From: Haliea sp964022665
Lineage (GTDB): Bacteria; Pseudomonadota; Gammaproteobacteria; Pseudomonadales; Halieaceae
Length of the DNA: 64,000 nucleotides
Assembly (NCBI GenBank): GCA_964022665.1
Contig: CAXIDF010000002.1
Span: forward strand, 62,001-126,000
Reading direction: 5' to 3'
Shown piece after piece: positions 1-9,089 of this stretch; within the stretch, counting starts at the first letter, position 1; each line of letters opens with the position of its first letter. The notes beneath the pieces were generated by a model, which searched no databases, was not told the origin of the DNA, and worked only from the letters and a program-made list of their open reading frames with translations. Made by a program: the position numbers and the translations under genes.

Positions 1-245
1 ACAGTTTCCATCTCCTGCAGGCGCTCCCGTTGCCGGGTCACTAGCGCGGGATCGAGAGCCGCTGCCGGGTCGAGGCGAGTCGGCAGCGGGGCTTCATCCG
101 GCCATGACTTGCCCGCGCGGAGAAAGTCGTGCCCGTAACGGATGCCCGGCGCGGCCCAGGCTGCGGCCAGTGGAACTGCGCAGAACAACAGGCAGCAAAG
201 TACAGCCAGCCATTGCCCGCCCTGTACCGATCGTCCCTGTTTCAT
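1..245 (-). CDS. N-terminus of an exported protein, cut by the left edge
   Basis: The first 81 codons of a minus-strand gene are visible; the rest lies outside the window. Translation from the ATG at 243-245 begins MKQGRSVQGG, followed by a strongly hydrophobic stretch (WLAVLCCLLFCAVPLAAA) and a plausible signal peptidase I site around AWA-AP, so the product is probably exported. The mature start is charged and proline-rich with no motif I can assign. A GAGGGG ribosome binding site sits six to seven bases ahead of the ATG, which supports the start. The gene is divergent from the wax synthase gene. Function unknown. Confidence 0.7.
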   Translation of the reverse strand, partial: MKQGRSVQGGQWLAVLCCLLFCAVPLAAAWAAPGIRYGHDFLRAGKSWPDEAPLPTRLDPAAALDPALVTRQRERLQEMET

Positions 246-258
246 CGCCAGCCCCTCG

Positions 259-333
259 TCACCACCTGCCTCCGCCGGGTGCCGCTAGAGCAACCCCGGC
301 ATTAATGATATAACGGCGCACAGACAGACTCAT
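259..333 (-). CDS. Possible 24-residue leader peptide
   Basis: A short frame, MSLSVRRYIINAGVALAA with six more residues, starts at the ATG at 331-333. It is preceded by a canonical GGAGG (341-345) at seven-base spacing. It ends 13 bases before the start of the exported-protein gene at 245, so ribosomes could be coupled between the two. The peptide has two arginines followed by a hydrophobic run. It may be a real small protein, a leader ORF, or chance; no homology is recognised. Confidence 0.3.
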   Translation of the reverse strand: MSLSVRRYIINAGVALAAPGGGRW

Positions 334-373
334 CACTCTTCCTCCACTCAACCGGCGAACCGGAGTCACCTGC

Positions 374-1852
374 ATGAAACAGCTCGGCATCCTGGACGCT
401 GCCTTTATCAATCTGGAGCGCGGCAATACGCCACAGCACATCGCCAGCCTGGGAATTTACGACCCGTCTACCGCCCCGGGTGGCAAAGTGCGCTTCAAAC
501 AGCTGATTGCAACGTTCGAGCGACGGCTGGATAAACAGCCCCTGTTTCGAACCCGGCTGGTGCAGGTTCCCGGTGGCCTGGACCGCCCCTACTGGGTGAA
601 GGACGAGCGCTTCGACGTGGAATTCCACTTGCGGCATATCGCCCTACCCAGCCCGGGAGACTGGCGTCAGCTGTGCATCCAGGTCGCACGCCTGCATTCC
701 CGCCCGCTGGACATGTCCAAACCCCTCTGGGAAGCTTATATCATCGAAGGCTTGGACCGTATTCAGGGCCTGCCCAAAGGCAGCTTCGCCATCCTGGTCA
801 AGATCCATCACTCACTGGTCGATGGCATGGGGGGCAACTCCATCGCCGCCCTGATCCACGACCTGGTGCCCGACCCCGCCCCTGCCGACAGCGACCAGCC
901 TCTGCCACGCCTGGTGGATATTACGCCCGGTATGGCGGAGTTGCTCTCGCGCGCTACCGTCAATGGTATCAAGAACGTGGCGGGCGTTATCAGCGGCGCG
1001 GCCGGCAACTCCCTGCGGCTGGCGCGCTACGCAGCGGGTGTGGCCACCGGCGACTATCCCGGTATTGACATGCAGGCACCGAAAACCCGCTTCAATCACC
1101 CGGTAAGTCCGCACCGGGTATTCACGGCAGCCGAGTTCAGCTTGCAGGACTTCAAGGCCATCAAGGAGGTTGCCGGCGTCAAGATCAACGATGTGGCACT
1201 GGCGGTTGTTGGCGGCGCCCTGCAGCGCTACCTGGATGACCTGGACGAGGCACCGTCCGCGGCACTCGCGGCGGCGATTCCGGTCAACATGCGCGCGCGC
1301 CGGGAGTCCAGTGAAGACCATAACCAGGTCGGCTCGATTTTCACCTCACTGCACACCGACATTGCCGACCCCGCGGCCCGTTTGCAGGCAATCCACCGCA
1401 GCTCACTCAATGCGCAGCGGGCCGGCGACGCGAGCCCACTGGTCGATATGCTGAAACTGGCCGGCGTATTCACGCCGGCAATCACGCGTCCGGTTGCGAA
1501 CTTCTGGGCGCGCAACCACCTCTCCAGCTACCTGCCGGTCAACATATCCACCGTGGTGTCCAATGTTGCCGGCCCGGACCAGCCGCTGTACTGTTCCGGC
1601 GCCCGCCTGATGGACTATTACGGTCTGGGCGTGCTGACACCGGGCGTGGGACTGTTCCACATGGTATTCAGCTACTGCGGCAAGATGACCGTATCGGTAC
1701 TCGCCGACCGCGCCATGCTGCCGGACCCGGAGCACTACAAGCGCTGCCTTGAGGCATCCTTGCAGGCACTGGCGGCTGCCGTGCTGCCGCGCACGCGGCG
1801 CACGGCGGCGCCACGAAAAGCGCAAAAAAAACCCGCCAGACGGCGGGTTTGA
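374..1852 (+). CDS. Wax ester synthase/diacylglycerol acyltransferase (WS/DGAT)
   Basis: A 492-residue bifunctional O-acyltransferase that transfers acyl groups from acyl-CoA to long-chain alcohols or diacylglycerol, making storage wax esters or triacylglycerol at the inner membrane and lipid-body surface. The condensing motif HHSLVDG lies at residues 145-151, the conserved PLWE motif sits about 25 residues earlier, and the C-terminal NVAGP element (NVPGP in many homologues) is near residue 397. Length fits the family (about 450-500). GGAGT stands eight bases before the ATG. The last 20 residues are very basic (RKAQKKPARRRV), and their codons overlap a minus-strand terminator hairpin. Specificity for wax versus triacylglycerol cannot be read from sequence. 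Confidence 0.93.
   Translation: MKQLGILDAAFINLERGNTPQHIASLGIYDPSTAPGGKVRFKQLIATFERRLDKQPLFRTRLVQVPGGLDRPYWVKDERFDVEFHLRHIALPSPGDWRQLCIQVARLHSRPLDMSKPLWEAYIIEGLDRIQGLPKGSFAILVKIHHSLVDGMGGNSIAALIHDLVPDPAPADSDQPLPRLVDITPGMAELLSRATVNGIKNVAGVISGAAGNSLRLARYAAGVATGDYPGIDMQAPKTRFNHPVSPHRVFTAAEFSLQDFKAIKEVAGVKINDVALAVVGGALQRYLDDLDEAPSAALAAAIPVNMRARRESSEDHNQVGSIFTSLHTDIADPAARLQAIHRSSLNAQRAGDASPLVDMLKLAGVFTPAITRPVANFWARNHLSSYLPVNISTVVSNVAGPDQPLYCSGARLMDYYGLGVLTPGVGLFHMVFSYCGKMTVSVLADRAMLPDPEHYKRCLEASLQALAAAVLPRTRRTAAPRKAQKKPARRRV
1824..1850 (-). terminator. Minus-strand intrinsic terminator inside the end of the WS/DGAT gene
   Basis: Read on the minus strand this is a nine-base stem, AAACCCGCC/GGCGGGTTT, with a GTCT loop, followed by five further T residues (eight in all). 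On the plus strand there is no T-tract beyond the stem, so the element is clearly oriented for minus-strand transcription. No intact minus-strand gene ends here. Confidence 0.7.
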
Positions 1853-1861
1853 AAGTGTCAC

Positions 1862-1936
1862 TTACTGCACCTGGATGGGCGCTTCCATTACCGGGTAATG
1901 CAAGCTCTCATGACATAGGAGAATTTTAGGTTCCCA
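1862..1936 (-). pseudogene. Possible C-terminal remnant of a minus-strand gene
   Basis: A frame of 24 codons opens after a TGA and ends in a TAA 11 bases before the minus-strand terminator. It reads ...HESLHYPVMEAPIQVQ. The only ATG is eight codons from the end. The arrangement of a reading-frame tail followed at once by a strong terminator looks like the 3' end of a deleted gene. It also contains a perfect palindrome (CATTACC-G-GGTAATG, 1886-1900) that could instead be a regulator site. Speculative. Confidence 0.25.
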
Positions 1937-1997
1937 TCAAATATATATCCAATGTATTTTTATTATGTTCGCCATGAAAATAATTCATAATTAGCCG

Positions 1998-2930
1998 GTG
2001 GACACTCTCAACCTGCACAAGACCGACCTGAACCTGCTCGTGGCCCTGCAAGCGCTGCTTGAGGAGCGCAGCGTGTCACGCGCTGCCGAGCGCCTGCACA
2101 TCACGCAACCGGCCATGAGCAAGACCCTGAGTCGCTTGCGCGCCCTGTTCGGCGACCCTCTGTTTACCCGCAGCAACCGCGGTATGCAGCCCACTCCCCG
2201 TGCGCTGGAACTGGCCGCAGAACTGAACAGTGTGCTGGACGATATCAACCGGCTGGTATCGGGGTCGCGCTTTAATCCCTACACCTACAGCGGCGAGGTC
2301 ACCCTGGCGCTCTCTGAATATGTGGGTATCGCCCTGCTACCGGCCTTCATCCAGCGCCTGCACCGGCTGGCCCCGCACCTTTCCATTCGCACCATCACCC
2401 GGCTGGAACATCAACTTGACGCCCTGGCAACGGGCGCCCTCGATTTTGCCATTCACATTGCCCAGTCCCACTATCCAGCGGAGTACCGCGTGCAGCAACT
2501 GGTGACAGCGCCGGCCGCTATCCTGGTGCGCGCGCAGCATCCACTCACTACGGGAGAGGTGACCTGGGACCGCCTGGCCAGTTTCCCGCTGATTCGTGTG
2601 TATGTGCCAGACCTGGAGCAGGCCGAACTGGCGCGCAGCTCCGACGCTTTCATGCGAGTGCGCAGCCCGCTGCAGGGCTCGCTGGAAACCTCACACCTGA
2701 TGACCGCAATGGAAGTACTGCGCAGCACCGATTACTTCCTGCCCGGCCCGGCCTATGTGCTGCAGAACTCGCACATCACCAGTGGTATCGTTGCCCTGCC
2801 AACGCCCCCCGGCAGTGACTACGCCCTGAAATACATGCTGGTCGCGCACCGCCGCACGGATCAGTCACCGCTGCACCAATGGCTGTGGGCGCAGATCATC
2901 GACACAATTACCGAACTGGAGGCGCGATGA
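1998..2930 (+). CDS. LysR-family transcriptional regulator
   Basis: A 310-residue LysR-type regulator. The winged helix-turn-helix is at residues 10-70 (LLVALQALLEERSVSRAAERL, then ITQPAMSKTLSRLR), with the typical GDPLF element following it, as in the NodD/LeuO-like branch. The rest is the periplasmic-binding-protein-like effector domain. I take the GTG at 1998 as start because an in-frame ATG is absent and the nearby ATG at 1975 runs into a stop; no clear ribosome binding site is visible. The stop codon overlaps the start of the TatD gene (ATGA), so the two are translationally coupled. Its target and effector are unknown. Confidence 0.9.
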   Translation: MDTLNLHKTDLNLLVALQALLEERSVSRAAERLHITQPAMSKTLSRLRALFGDPLFTRSNRGMQPTPRALELAAELNSVLDDINRLVSGSRFNPYTYSGEVTLALSEYVGIALLPAFIQRLHRLAPHLSIRTITRLEHQLDALATGALDFAIHIAQSHYPAEYRVQQLVTAPAAILVRAQHPLTTGEVTWDRLASFPLIRVYVPDLEQAELARSSDAFMRVRSPLQGSLETSHLMTAMEVLRSTDYFLPGPAYVLQNSHITSGIVALPTPPGSDYALKYMLVAHRRTDQSPLHQWLWAQIIDTITELEAR

Positions 2931-3745
2931 GTAAAAGCAAGCGGCGCGACATACCCGTATTTGCCACGCCATTGATCGAGACACATTGCCACCTGGACTA
3001 CCTTGATGCCGCAGAACTGCAGCATACCCTGGTGCGCGCCCGCCAAGTGGGCGTGGAGCGTATCGTTACCATTGCCGTATCCGCGGCCAATCTGGACAAC
3101 GTGCTGGCACTGACCAGAGCCGCACCGGACATCTGGGGCACGCAGGGCATTCATCCGCACGAAGCCGAGGGCTTCGATAGCGCGGTCGAGGCGCGGATTC
3201 GCGCGCATGCGGGCGACCCACGTATTGTGGCAATTGGCGAAATCGGCCTGGATTACTACTACGATCATGCGGACCGGGCGGTGCAACGCACGGTATTTAC
3301 TGCGCAGCTGGCGCTGGCAGTCGAGCTCGACCTGCCGATCGTGGTGCACACCCGGGAAGCCGATGAGGACACCCGCGCCATACTCGCCGAATACGCGCCG
3401 CAACTGCAGCGCAAGGGGGTGATCCACAGCTTCACGTCGGGGTTGCCGCTGGCAGAATTCTGTCTTGATGCCGGCTTCATGCTCGGGTTCAACGGTATTA
3501 CCACTTTCAACAGCGCCGACAACGTCCGCGCCGTGGTGACCGCAACGCCGCTGGATCAGCTGGTGTTGGAAACCGACGCCCCCTACCTCACACCCGTGCC
3601 CTACCGGGGGCGCCCCAATGCGCCGTTCTACCTGCCTTTCATCGCCGAGCGGATAGCCGAGGTACTGGAAATACCCGTGGAAACCCTGTTGCAAGCTGCC
3701 TACCGCAACAGTCTTGCCCTGTTTTTCCCCGAGGCAGGCGAATAA
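2927..3745 (+). CDS. TatD-family metal-dependent hydrolase (DNase)
   Basis: A 272-residue TIM-barrel hydrolase of the TatD family, which act as Mg2+-dependent 3'-5' exonucleases or related phosphoesterases in the cytoplasm. The metal-binding HxH motif (ETHCHLDY) is at residues 18-25. GEIGLDYY, VVHTREA and the C-terminal LETDAPYLTP are family signatures in the expected order. The start is the ATG overlapping the LysR stop, preceded by CTGGAGG; an upstream in-frame start at 2879 would only add residues read out of the LysR gene. Which TatD subgroup (TatD, YcfH, YjjV) is not resolved. Confidence 0.9.
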   Translation: MSKSKRRDIPVFATPLIETHCHLDYLDAAELQHTLVRARQVGVERIVTIAVSAANLDNVLALTRAAPDIWGTQGIHPHEAEGFDSAVEARIRAHAGDPRIVAIGEIGLDYYYDHADRAVQRTVFTAQLALAVELDLPIVVHTREADEDTRAILAEYAPQLQRKGVIHSFTSGLPLAEFCLDAGFMLGFNGITTFNSADNVRAVVTATPLDQLVLETDAPYLTPVPYRGRPNAPFYLPFIAERIAEVLEIPVETLLQAAYRNSLALFFPEAGE

Positions 3746-3858
3746 ACAGGGCAATTTCCCGGCGCGCTGCCCGTAAGCCTCAACCCGGCAGCCTGTCGGT
3801 GGTAGACTAGGCGCCTTTTGCGGGCCGTACGCCAGGGCCCGGCAGCAAATGGGACGCT

Positions 3859-6663
3859 ATGGAATACATTGTCGGTCAACGCTGGGTAAGCCACGCTGAT
3901 GCGCAGCTGGGTTTGGGCATTATCGTCGAGGTCGAACCGAGGCGCGTCACGCTGAGCTTTCCCGCCGTCGGCGAAGAACGCACGTACGCAGCTGAGAGCG
4001 CCCCACTGACCCGGTTACGGTTCAAGGCCGGGGATCACATCTCCACCGTACAGGGGTTGGAACTCGCCATCACCGAGGTGACCGAGAGCGCGGGCCTCCT
4101 GCTCTACACCGGCACGGACCACCACGAGGAGAGCGTAACGGTGTCCGAGCTGGAGCTGGACCCGTTTGTGCAGATCACCACACCGCAGCAGCGCCTGCTG
4201 AATGGTCACTTCGACAAGACCAGCGACTTCGCACTGCGCGTGGCAACGCTTGCCCACATGGACCGTTTGCAGCGTTCCGCCGCCCGCGGTCTGATGGGCT
4301 CGCGCACCAGCCTGCTGCCCCACCAGGTGTATATCGCCAACGAAGTGGGGCAACGTCACTCCCCGCGCGTCCTGCTCGCGGATGAGGTCGGCCTCGGCAA
4401 AACCATTGAGGCAGGCATGATCCTGCACCAGCAACTCTTGACCGGGCGCGCATCGCGGGTACTTGTGCTGGTACCGCAAACACTGCTCCACCAATGGCTG
4501 GTGGAAATGTTGCGTCGCTTCAACCTGCATTTCGCCCTGTTCGACGCCGAACGACTGGCGGAGGCCGATCCGCTCGACATGCTGGGCGAGGACCCGCTGC
4601 TGGATGTGGAAGAGCACAACCCGTTTGACGCCGAGCAGCTGGTGCTGTGCAGCCTGGATCTATTCCGCGATTCCCAGGAACGCCAACTGCAAGCGTTGAC
4701 CGCAAACTGGGACCTCGTGGTGGTCGATGAGGCCCACCACCTGCACTGGTCGCCGGACAACCCGGGCGAAGACTACCGCTTCGTGGCCGCACTGGCCCGC
4801 CAGAACCCCGGGCTCCTCTTGCTCACCGCCACACCGGAACAAGTCGGTCTGGAGAGCCACTTTGCACGCCTGCAACTGCTGGACCCGGAGCGGTTCCACT
4901 CGCTGTCCGCCTTCCGCGAAGAAGAGCAGCAGTACCGGCACTGGAGCGACCTGACGCTGCGCCTGGAGCGCGGCGAACGCCCGGCCGGGCTACCGGAGGG
5001 GCTGGACGCGGATGCACCGGCAGAAACACTGATCGAGCAGATTCTCGACCGCCACGGCACCGGGCGCGTGATGTTCCGCAACACCCGTGCCGCCATCAGT
5101 GGTTTTCCCCAGCGCGTGCTGCACCGCTACCCGCTGGAACAGCCCGATGCCTATCGCCACGCCAACAGCGATATCACCGAGGCACTGCATCCGGAGTCGC
5201 CCTACCACGACGACAGCTGGCTGTCGTTCGATCCGCGCGTCGCCTGGCTGGAACAGACACTGAAAGCCCTGCGCCCGGCAAAGGTGCTGGTCATCTGCGC
5301 CCGGGCGCAGACGGCGGTGACGCTCGAGCATTATCTCCACCTGCGCGCCGGCATCCGCTCAGCAGCCTTCTACGAGGGGCTGTCCATCATCGAGCGAGAT
5401 CGCGCCGCCGCCTACTTCGCCGACGAATCGGCTGGCGCACAAACGCTGGTGTGCTCTGAAATCGGCAGCGAAGGCCGTAACTTCCAGTTCGCCCACCACC
5501 TCATACTTTTCGATCTGCCCCTCAACCCCGACCTGCTCGAGCAGCGCATCGGGCGCCTCGACCGCATCGGGCAAACAGAGGACGTACAGATACACGTACC
5601 CTTTCTCGCAGGCGGTGCGCAGGAAGTTCTCCTCGAATGGTACGACCGCGGCCTGAACCTGTTCCGTGAAAGCTGCTCTGCAGGCACCATGATTCTGGAG
5701 CGGTTCCAGGCCCGCCTGCTACCCCTGCTGCAGGACCCGGATGCCACCCTGGAAGCGCTGATTGCCGATACCGCCGCCTTCACCGAGGAAACCCGGCGCG
5801 AACTGCGCGAGGGTCGTGACCGCCTGCTGGAGCGCAACTCCTGCAAGGCAGACGTGGCGCAACAGCTGATCGCGGAAATCGCCGGTAACGAAGAGGACGA
5901 CGCGCTACAACAGTATCTGGAAACACTGTGCGAGGCCTATGGCGTAGAGCACGAGTACCATTCGGAGCACGCGCTGGTGCTGCGGCCCACCGACCATATG
6001 CTGACCGGACACTTCCCCCACCTGCCGGAAGACGGCACCACGGTGACGTTCTCCCGCAGCAAGGCACTGGCCAGGGAGGACATGGCCTTCCTCACCTGGG
6101 AGCATCCCATGCTGGTAGAGGCGATGGACATGGTGCGCTCCACCGAGCTGGGTAACGCGGCTCTGGGCACAATCAAACTGAAGGGCATCGCGCCCGGCAC
6201 CATGTTGCTCGAGTGTGTGTTCACCATCAATTGCGTGGCACCGCGCGGATTGCAGCTGGAGCGCTTCCTCTCGCTGTCCCCGTTGCGCCTGCTGGTCGAT
6301 GCCCGCGGCAAGGACCTCGCCGCGCTGGTGCCACATGAACGTCTGAACGGCCTGGTCGAACGTGTCAACAAGAGCACTGCCCTTGCCATTATCAAGCAGG
6401 TGCAACAGGACGTGGACAACAAGATGCTGCTCGCCACCGGCCTGGCCACGGAGCGCCTCACGCCGCTGCTGGCAGATGCAGAACAGCGCATGCGCACGGA
6501 GCTGGGTGCGGAGCTTGAGCGCCTGCAGGCACTGCGCGCGGTAAACCCCTCCATTCGGCAGGAGGAGCTGGACCATATGGCTTACCGGATTGAAGAATCG
6601 GCGCTGCATATCGGTCATGCCAGCCTGCAATTACAGGCGCTGCGCCTGATCATTACAACCTGA
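3859..6663 (+). CDS. rapA: RNA polymerase-associated ATPase RapA
   Basis: A 934-residue Swi2/Snf2-type ATPase that binds RNA polymerase and helps it recycle after transcription. The N-terminal Tudor-like region precedes the helicase core: the Walker A loop (DEVGLGKTIEAG) is near residues 174-185 and the DEAH box (VVVDEAHHLHW) near 287-297. The second RecA domain carries GSEGRNFQFA and EQRIGRLDRIGQ. It is slightly shorter than the E. coli protein (968), but all helicase motifs are present. It stands alone on the plus strand; GGGAC lies just before the ATG. Confidence 0.96.
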   Translation: MEYIVGQRWVSHADAQLGLGIIVEVEPRRVTLSFPAVGEERTYAAESAPLTRLRFKAGDHISTVQGLELAITEVTESAGLLLYTGTDHHEESVTVSELELDPFVQITTPQQRLLNGHFDKTSDFALRVATLAHMDRLQRSAARGLMGSRTSLLPHQVYIANEVGQRHSPRVLLADEVGLGKTIEAGMILHQQLLTGRASRVLVLVPQTLLHQWLVEMLRRFNLHFALFDAERLAEADPLDMLGEDPLLDVEEHNPFDAEQLVLCSLDLFRDSQERQLQALTANWDLVVVDEAHHLHWSPDNPGEDYRFVAALARQNPGLLLLTATPEQVGLESHFARLQLLDPERFHSLSAFREEEQQYRHWSDLTLRLERGERPAGLPEGLDADAPAETLIEQILDRHGTGRVMFRNTRAAISGFPQRVLHRYPLEQPDAYRHANSDITEALHPESPYHDDSWLSFDPRVAWLEQTLKALRPAKVLVICARAQTAVTLEHYLHLRAGIRSAAFYEGLSIIERDRAAAYFADESAGAQTLVCSEIGSEGRNFQFAHHLILFDLPLNPDLLEQRIGRLDRIGQTEDVQIHVPFLAGGAQEVLLEWYDRGLNLFRESCSAGTMILERFQARLLPLLQDPDATLEALIADTAAFTEETRRELREGRDRLLERNSCKADVAQQLIAEIAGNEEDDALQQYLETLCEAYGVEHEYHSEHALVLRPTDHMLTGHFPHLPEDGTTVTFSRSKALAREDMAFLTWEHPMLVEAMDMVRSTELGNAALGTIKLKGIAPGTMLLECVFTINCVAPRGLQLERFLSLSPLRLLVDARGKDLAALVPHERLNGLVERVNKSTALAIIKQVQQDVDNKMLLATGLATERLTPLLADAEQRMRTELGAELERLQALRAVNPSIRQEELDHMAYRIEESALHIGHASLQLQALRLIITT

Positions 6664-6686
6664 AACCAGGGAGACCTCTACATTCC

Positions 6687-8243
6687 ATGCTAGCAACCCT
6701 ACGTATCTGTGCCCTGCTGGGTTTTTCAACCCTGGCGACAGTGGCTTCTGCGGACTATCTCGACACCCGAAACGAGTTCCGCACGACACAACCCGAAAAC
6801 GTTGAAGCGCTGGTCGTTCTCGTGCCCGAATTCGATGGTGCTATCGCCGCACCCGAGGGCTGGCCCGGGGCGACTGCAACGCAATTCCAACGCGCGCTGG
6901 AGGCGCAGGCTTTCACCGGTGCGCTGGGTGAACAGTTTGAAATACTGGCCCCCACCGGGCTTGAGGCGCAGCGGCTGGTCGCACTCGGCGTGGGCGCTGG
7001 GCAGAGCCTGCCACGCGCCGATGCGGAATCGGTGGGCGCAGCACTCGCCACGCTACTGTCAACGCGAGCGTCCAGCACCGTGGCGGTGAATACCAGTCTG
7101 TTACCGCAGGGGAGCGACCACAGCAGCACCGTGGCAGCGCTGGCCCACGGCGCAGACCTGGCAAACTACCGCTTCGACCGCTACAAATCGGCACCGGAGC
7201 CGCGCCCGGCGCAAACCTATCACTGGCTGACAGGCACCCCGAGTACTGCCGAAGAGCGCTACACGGAACTGCGCGCACTCGCCGAGGGCGTATTCACCGC
7301 CCGCGAGCTGACCAACCTGCCCGGCAGTGATGGCTACCCGGCCGCATTTGCCGAACAGGTCAGGTCACGGCTGGAACCCCTGGGGGTCAAAATCACCGTG
7401 CTGACGCCCAAGCAGATCCTCGAGGAAGGTATGGAGGCACTGTATGGTGTCAGCCGTGGCAGCCAGCACGGCTCGCACCTGTTGATCGCCCAATGGCGCG
7501 GCAGCAAGGCAGCCCCCATCGCGCTGGTCGGCAAAGGCATCACCTTCGACAGCGGCGGCTACAACCTGAAGCTGGACGCCAACTCCCTGCTCGCCATGAC
7601 CGGCGACAAAGCCGGTGCAGCGGCAGTGGCCGGCACTATCGAAGCACTGGCGCGCCAGCGTGTGCCCATTCACGTTGTCGGCGTTATGCCCCTGTCACAG
7701 AATGCAGTATCCGGTACCGCGCAGTTGCCCGGTGACGTGGTGACCTCCGCCAGCGGGATTACGATTGAAATCGCCAATACGGATGCCGAGGGACGCCTCG
7801 TGATCGCCGACGGCATCTGGTACGCGCGGGAGAAATTTGCGCCGCGAGTCATTGTCGATATCGCCACCCTGACCGGCTCGAAAGTGCGCGCCCTGGGCAG
7901 TGACTACGCCGCTGTGTTCAGCACCGACGACAACCTGGTTGCCAGCGTGACCGAAGCCGGCGAGCTGACCCGCGAGCGCGTCTGGCGGCTTCCCCTCGGG
8001 CCCTATGAGAAAATCATCGACAGCACGGTGGCGGATATTCGCAACACCGGCAGCCCCGGGGCGCAGGCCGGCGCCGTATTCCTGCAACGGTTTGTGGGCG
8101 AGACCCCCTGGGTGCATGTCGACATGGCGGGCAACGGACGCTATGACGCCGCGAGCCTACCGCCGAAAACCGGCGCCACAGGCTACGGCGTTCGCCTGCT
8201 CACCGAGTGGGTGAAGCTCTACGCGAGCGCCTCGGCACAGTAG
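6687..8243 (+). CDS. Exported leucyl aminopeptidase (M17 family)
   Basis: A 518-residue M17 metallo-aminopeptidase removing N-terminal residues from peptides. The catalytic and metal-binding blocks are intact: GKGITFDSGG around residue 282 (first metal ligands and catalytic lysine) and NTDAEGRLVIAD near residue 364. Unlike cytosolic PepA, it opens with a signal peptide (MLATLRICALLGFSTLATVASA), so it probably works in the periplasm or outside the cell. GGGAG precedes the start. It follows rapA by 23 bases, but a functional link is not evident. Confidence 0.92.
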   Translation: MLATLRICALLGFSTLATVASADYLDTRNEFRTTQPENVEALVVLVPEFDGAIAAPEGWPGATATQFQRALEAQAFTGALGEQFEILAPTGLEAQRLVALGVGAGQSLPRADAESVGAALATLLSTRASSTVAVNTSLLPQGSDHSSTVAALAHGADLANYRFDRYKSAPEPRPAQTYHWLTGTPSTAEERYTELRALAEGVFTARELTNLPGSDGYPAAFAEQVRSRLEPLGVKITVLTPKQILEEGMEALYGVSRGSQHGSHLLIAQWRGSKAAPIALVGKGITFDSGGYNLKLDANSLLAMTGDKAGAAAVAGTIEALARQRVPIHVVGVMPLSQNAVSGTAQLPGDVVTSASGITIEIANTDAEGRLVIADGIWYAREKFAPRVIVDIATLTGSKVRALGSDYAAVFSTDDNLVASVTEAGELTRERVWRLPLGPYEKIIDSTVADIRNTGSPGAQAGAVFLQRFVGETPWVHVDMAGNGRYDAASLPPKTGATGYGVRLLTEWVKLYASASAQ

Positions 8244-8257
8244 CGAGCAGACACCCA

Positions 8258-8295
8258 CTGCCGCCGCTGGCCCGGGGCCAGCCGGCGGCAGGATT
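8258..8295. terminator. Convergent terminator hairpin
   Basis: CTGCCGCCGCTGGCC pairs with GGCCAGCCGGCGGCAG around a three-base loop with one bulged base, followed by ATTTT on the plus strand. It lies between the convergent aminopeptidase gene and the acyl-CoA operon and can serve the plus side; the T-run is short. Confidence 0.6.
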
Positions 8296-8296
8296 T

Positions 8297-9064
8297 TCAG
8301 GACTCCGCTACCAATCCGCCATCGAGTACCAGCACATGGCCGGTCACCCAGGCGGAGGCACGGGCACTGAGGTAAATAGCCGTGCCCGCAGCGTCTTCCG
8401 GCGAGCCCAGCCGGGCGATCGGGAAACCTTTAACCAGCTCCGCTTCATGCGCCAGCATGTGCGCCGTCATCTTGCTCGGGAACAGGCCCGGCGCTATGGC
8501 GTTGACGTTGATGCCCTCTTTCGCCATATCCGCACCCAGTTGCCGGGTCAGCTGGTGCACCGCAGCCTTGCTGGCGCTATAGCCGTAGTTGTTGCCATGC
8601 GCGTTGGTGATGCCGTTCACTGAGCCGATGTTGATCACCCGCGCCGGGTCGTCGTCGCGGCGGGCAGCGCGCAGCGCCGGCAACAACTGCTGGGTGAGAA
8701 AGAAAATCGATTTGACGTTCAGGTCCATGACCTTGTCCCAGCCACTCTCGGGAAAGTCCTCAATGTCCGCACCCCAGGTAGCACCTGCGTTGTTGACCAG
8801 GATATGCACCGCGCTTTCCCGCTCTCGTACCGCAGCGGCGAACTGGGTGATGCCGGACAGGGTGGAGAGGTCCGATGCGATGGGAATACACTCCCCCAGG
8901 GCAGACAGGCGCTCCGCCGTCGCCTCCAGCTCCTCGGTCTTGCGTGCGGTGATGTAGGTCTTCACGCCGTTGGCCACAAAGCCTTCGGCAATCATCGCCC
9001 CGATACCACGCGAACCGCCGGTCACCACGGCCACTTTTCCACTGACGTCAAACAGATTGTGCAT
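8297..9064 (-). CDS. SDR-family 3-oxoacyl reductase, RhlG/FabG-like
   Basis: A 255-residue short-chain dehydrogenase/reductase. The NADP-binding TGGSRGIG motif is at residues 15-22, NNAG follows near 95, and the catalytic YSASK is present. The opening (LFDVSGKVAVVTGGSRGIG.MIAEGFV) and the N-[AH]-G-N-N-YGYSASK segment resemble RhlG-type reductases acting on beta-ketoacyl thioesters. I start at the ATG at 9064, with GGGAGA ten bases ahead, not at an upstream in-frame codon at 9196 that would lie within the preceding gene. It is the last gene of a six-gene acyl-CoA operon, 25 bases after the carboxyltransferase, so it probably acts on a CoA intermediate. Confidence 0.88.
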   Translation of the reverse strand: MHNLFDVSGKVAVVTGGSRGIGAMIAEGFVANGVKTYITARKTEELEATAERLSALGECIPIASDLSTLSGITQFAAAVRERESAVHILVNNAGATWGADIEDFPESGWDKVMDLNVKSIFFLTQQLLPALRAARRDDDPARVINIGSVNGITNAHGNNYGYSASKAAVHQLTRQLGADMAKEGINVNAIAPGLFPSKMTAHMLAHEAELVKGFPIARLGSPEDAAGTAIYLSARASAWVTGHVLVLDGGLVAES

Positions 9065-9089
9065 GCGTTTTCTCCCTATAAATGAGTAA

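Noticed and set aside
3859..6663. RapA suspected of being truncated because it is about 30 residues shorter than the E. coli protein
   Set aside because: All helicase motifs and the C-terminal region are present; the difference is within normal family variation.
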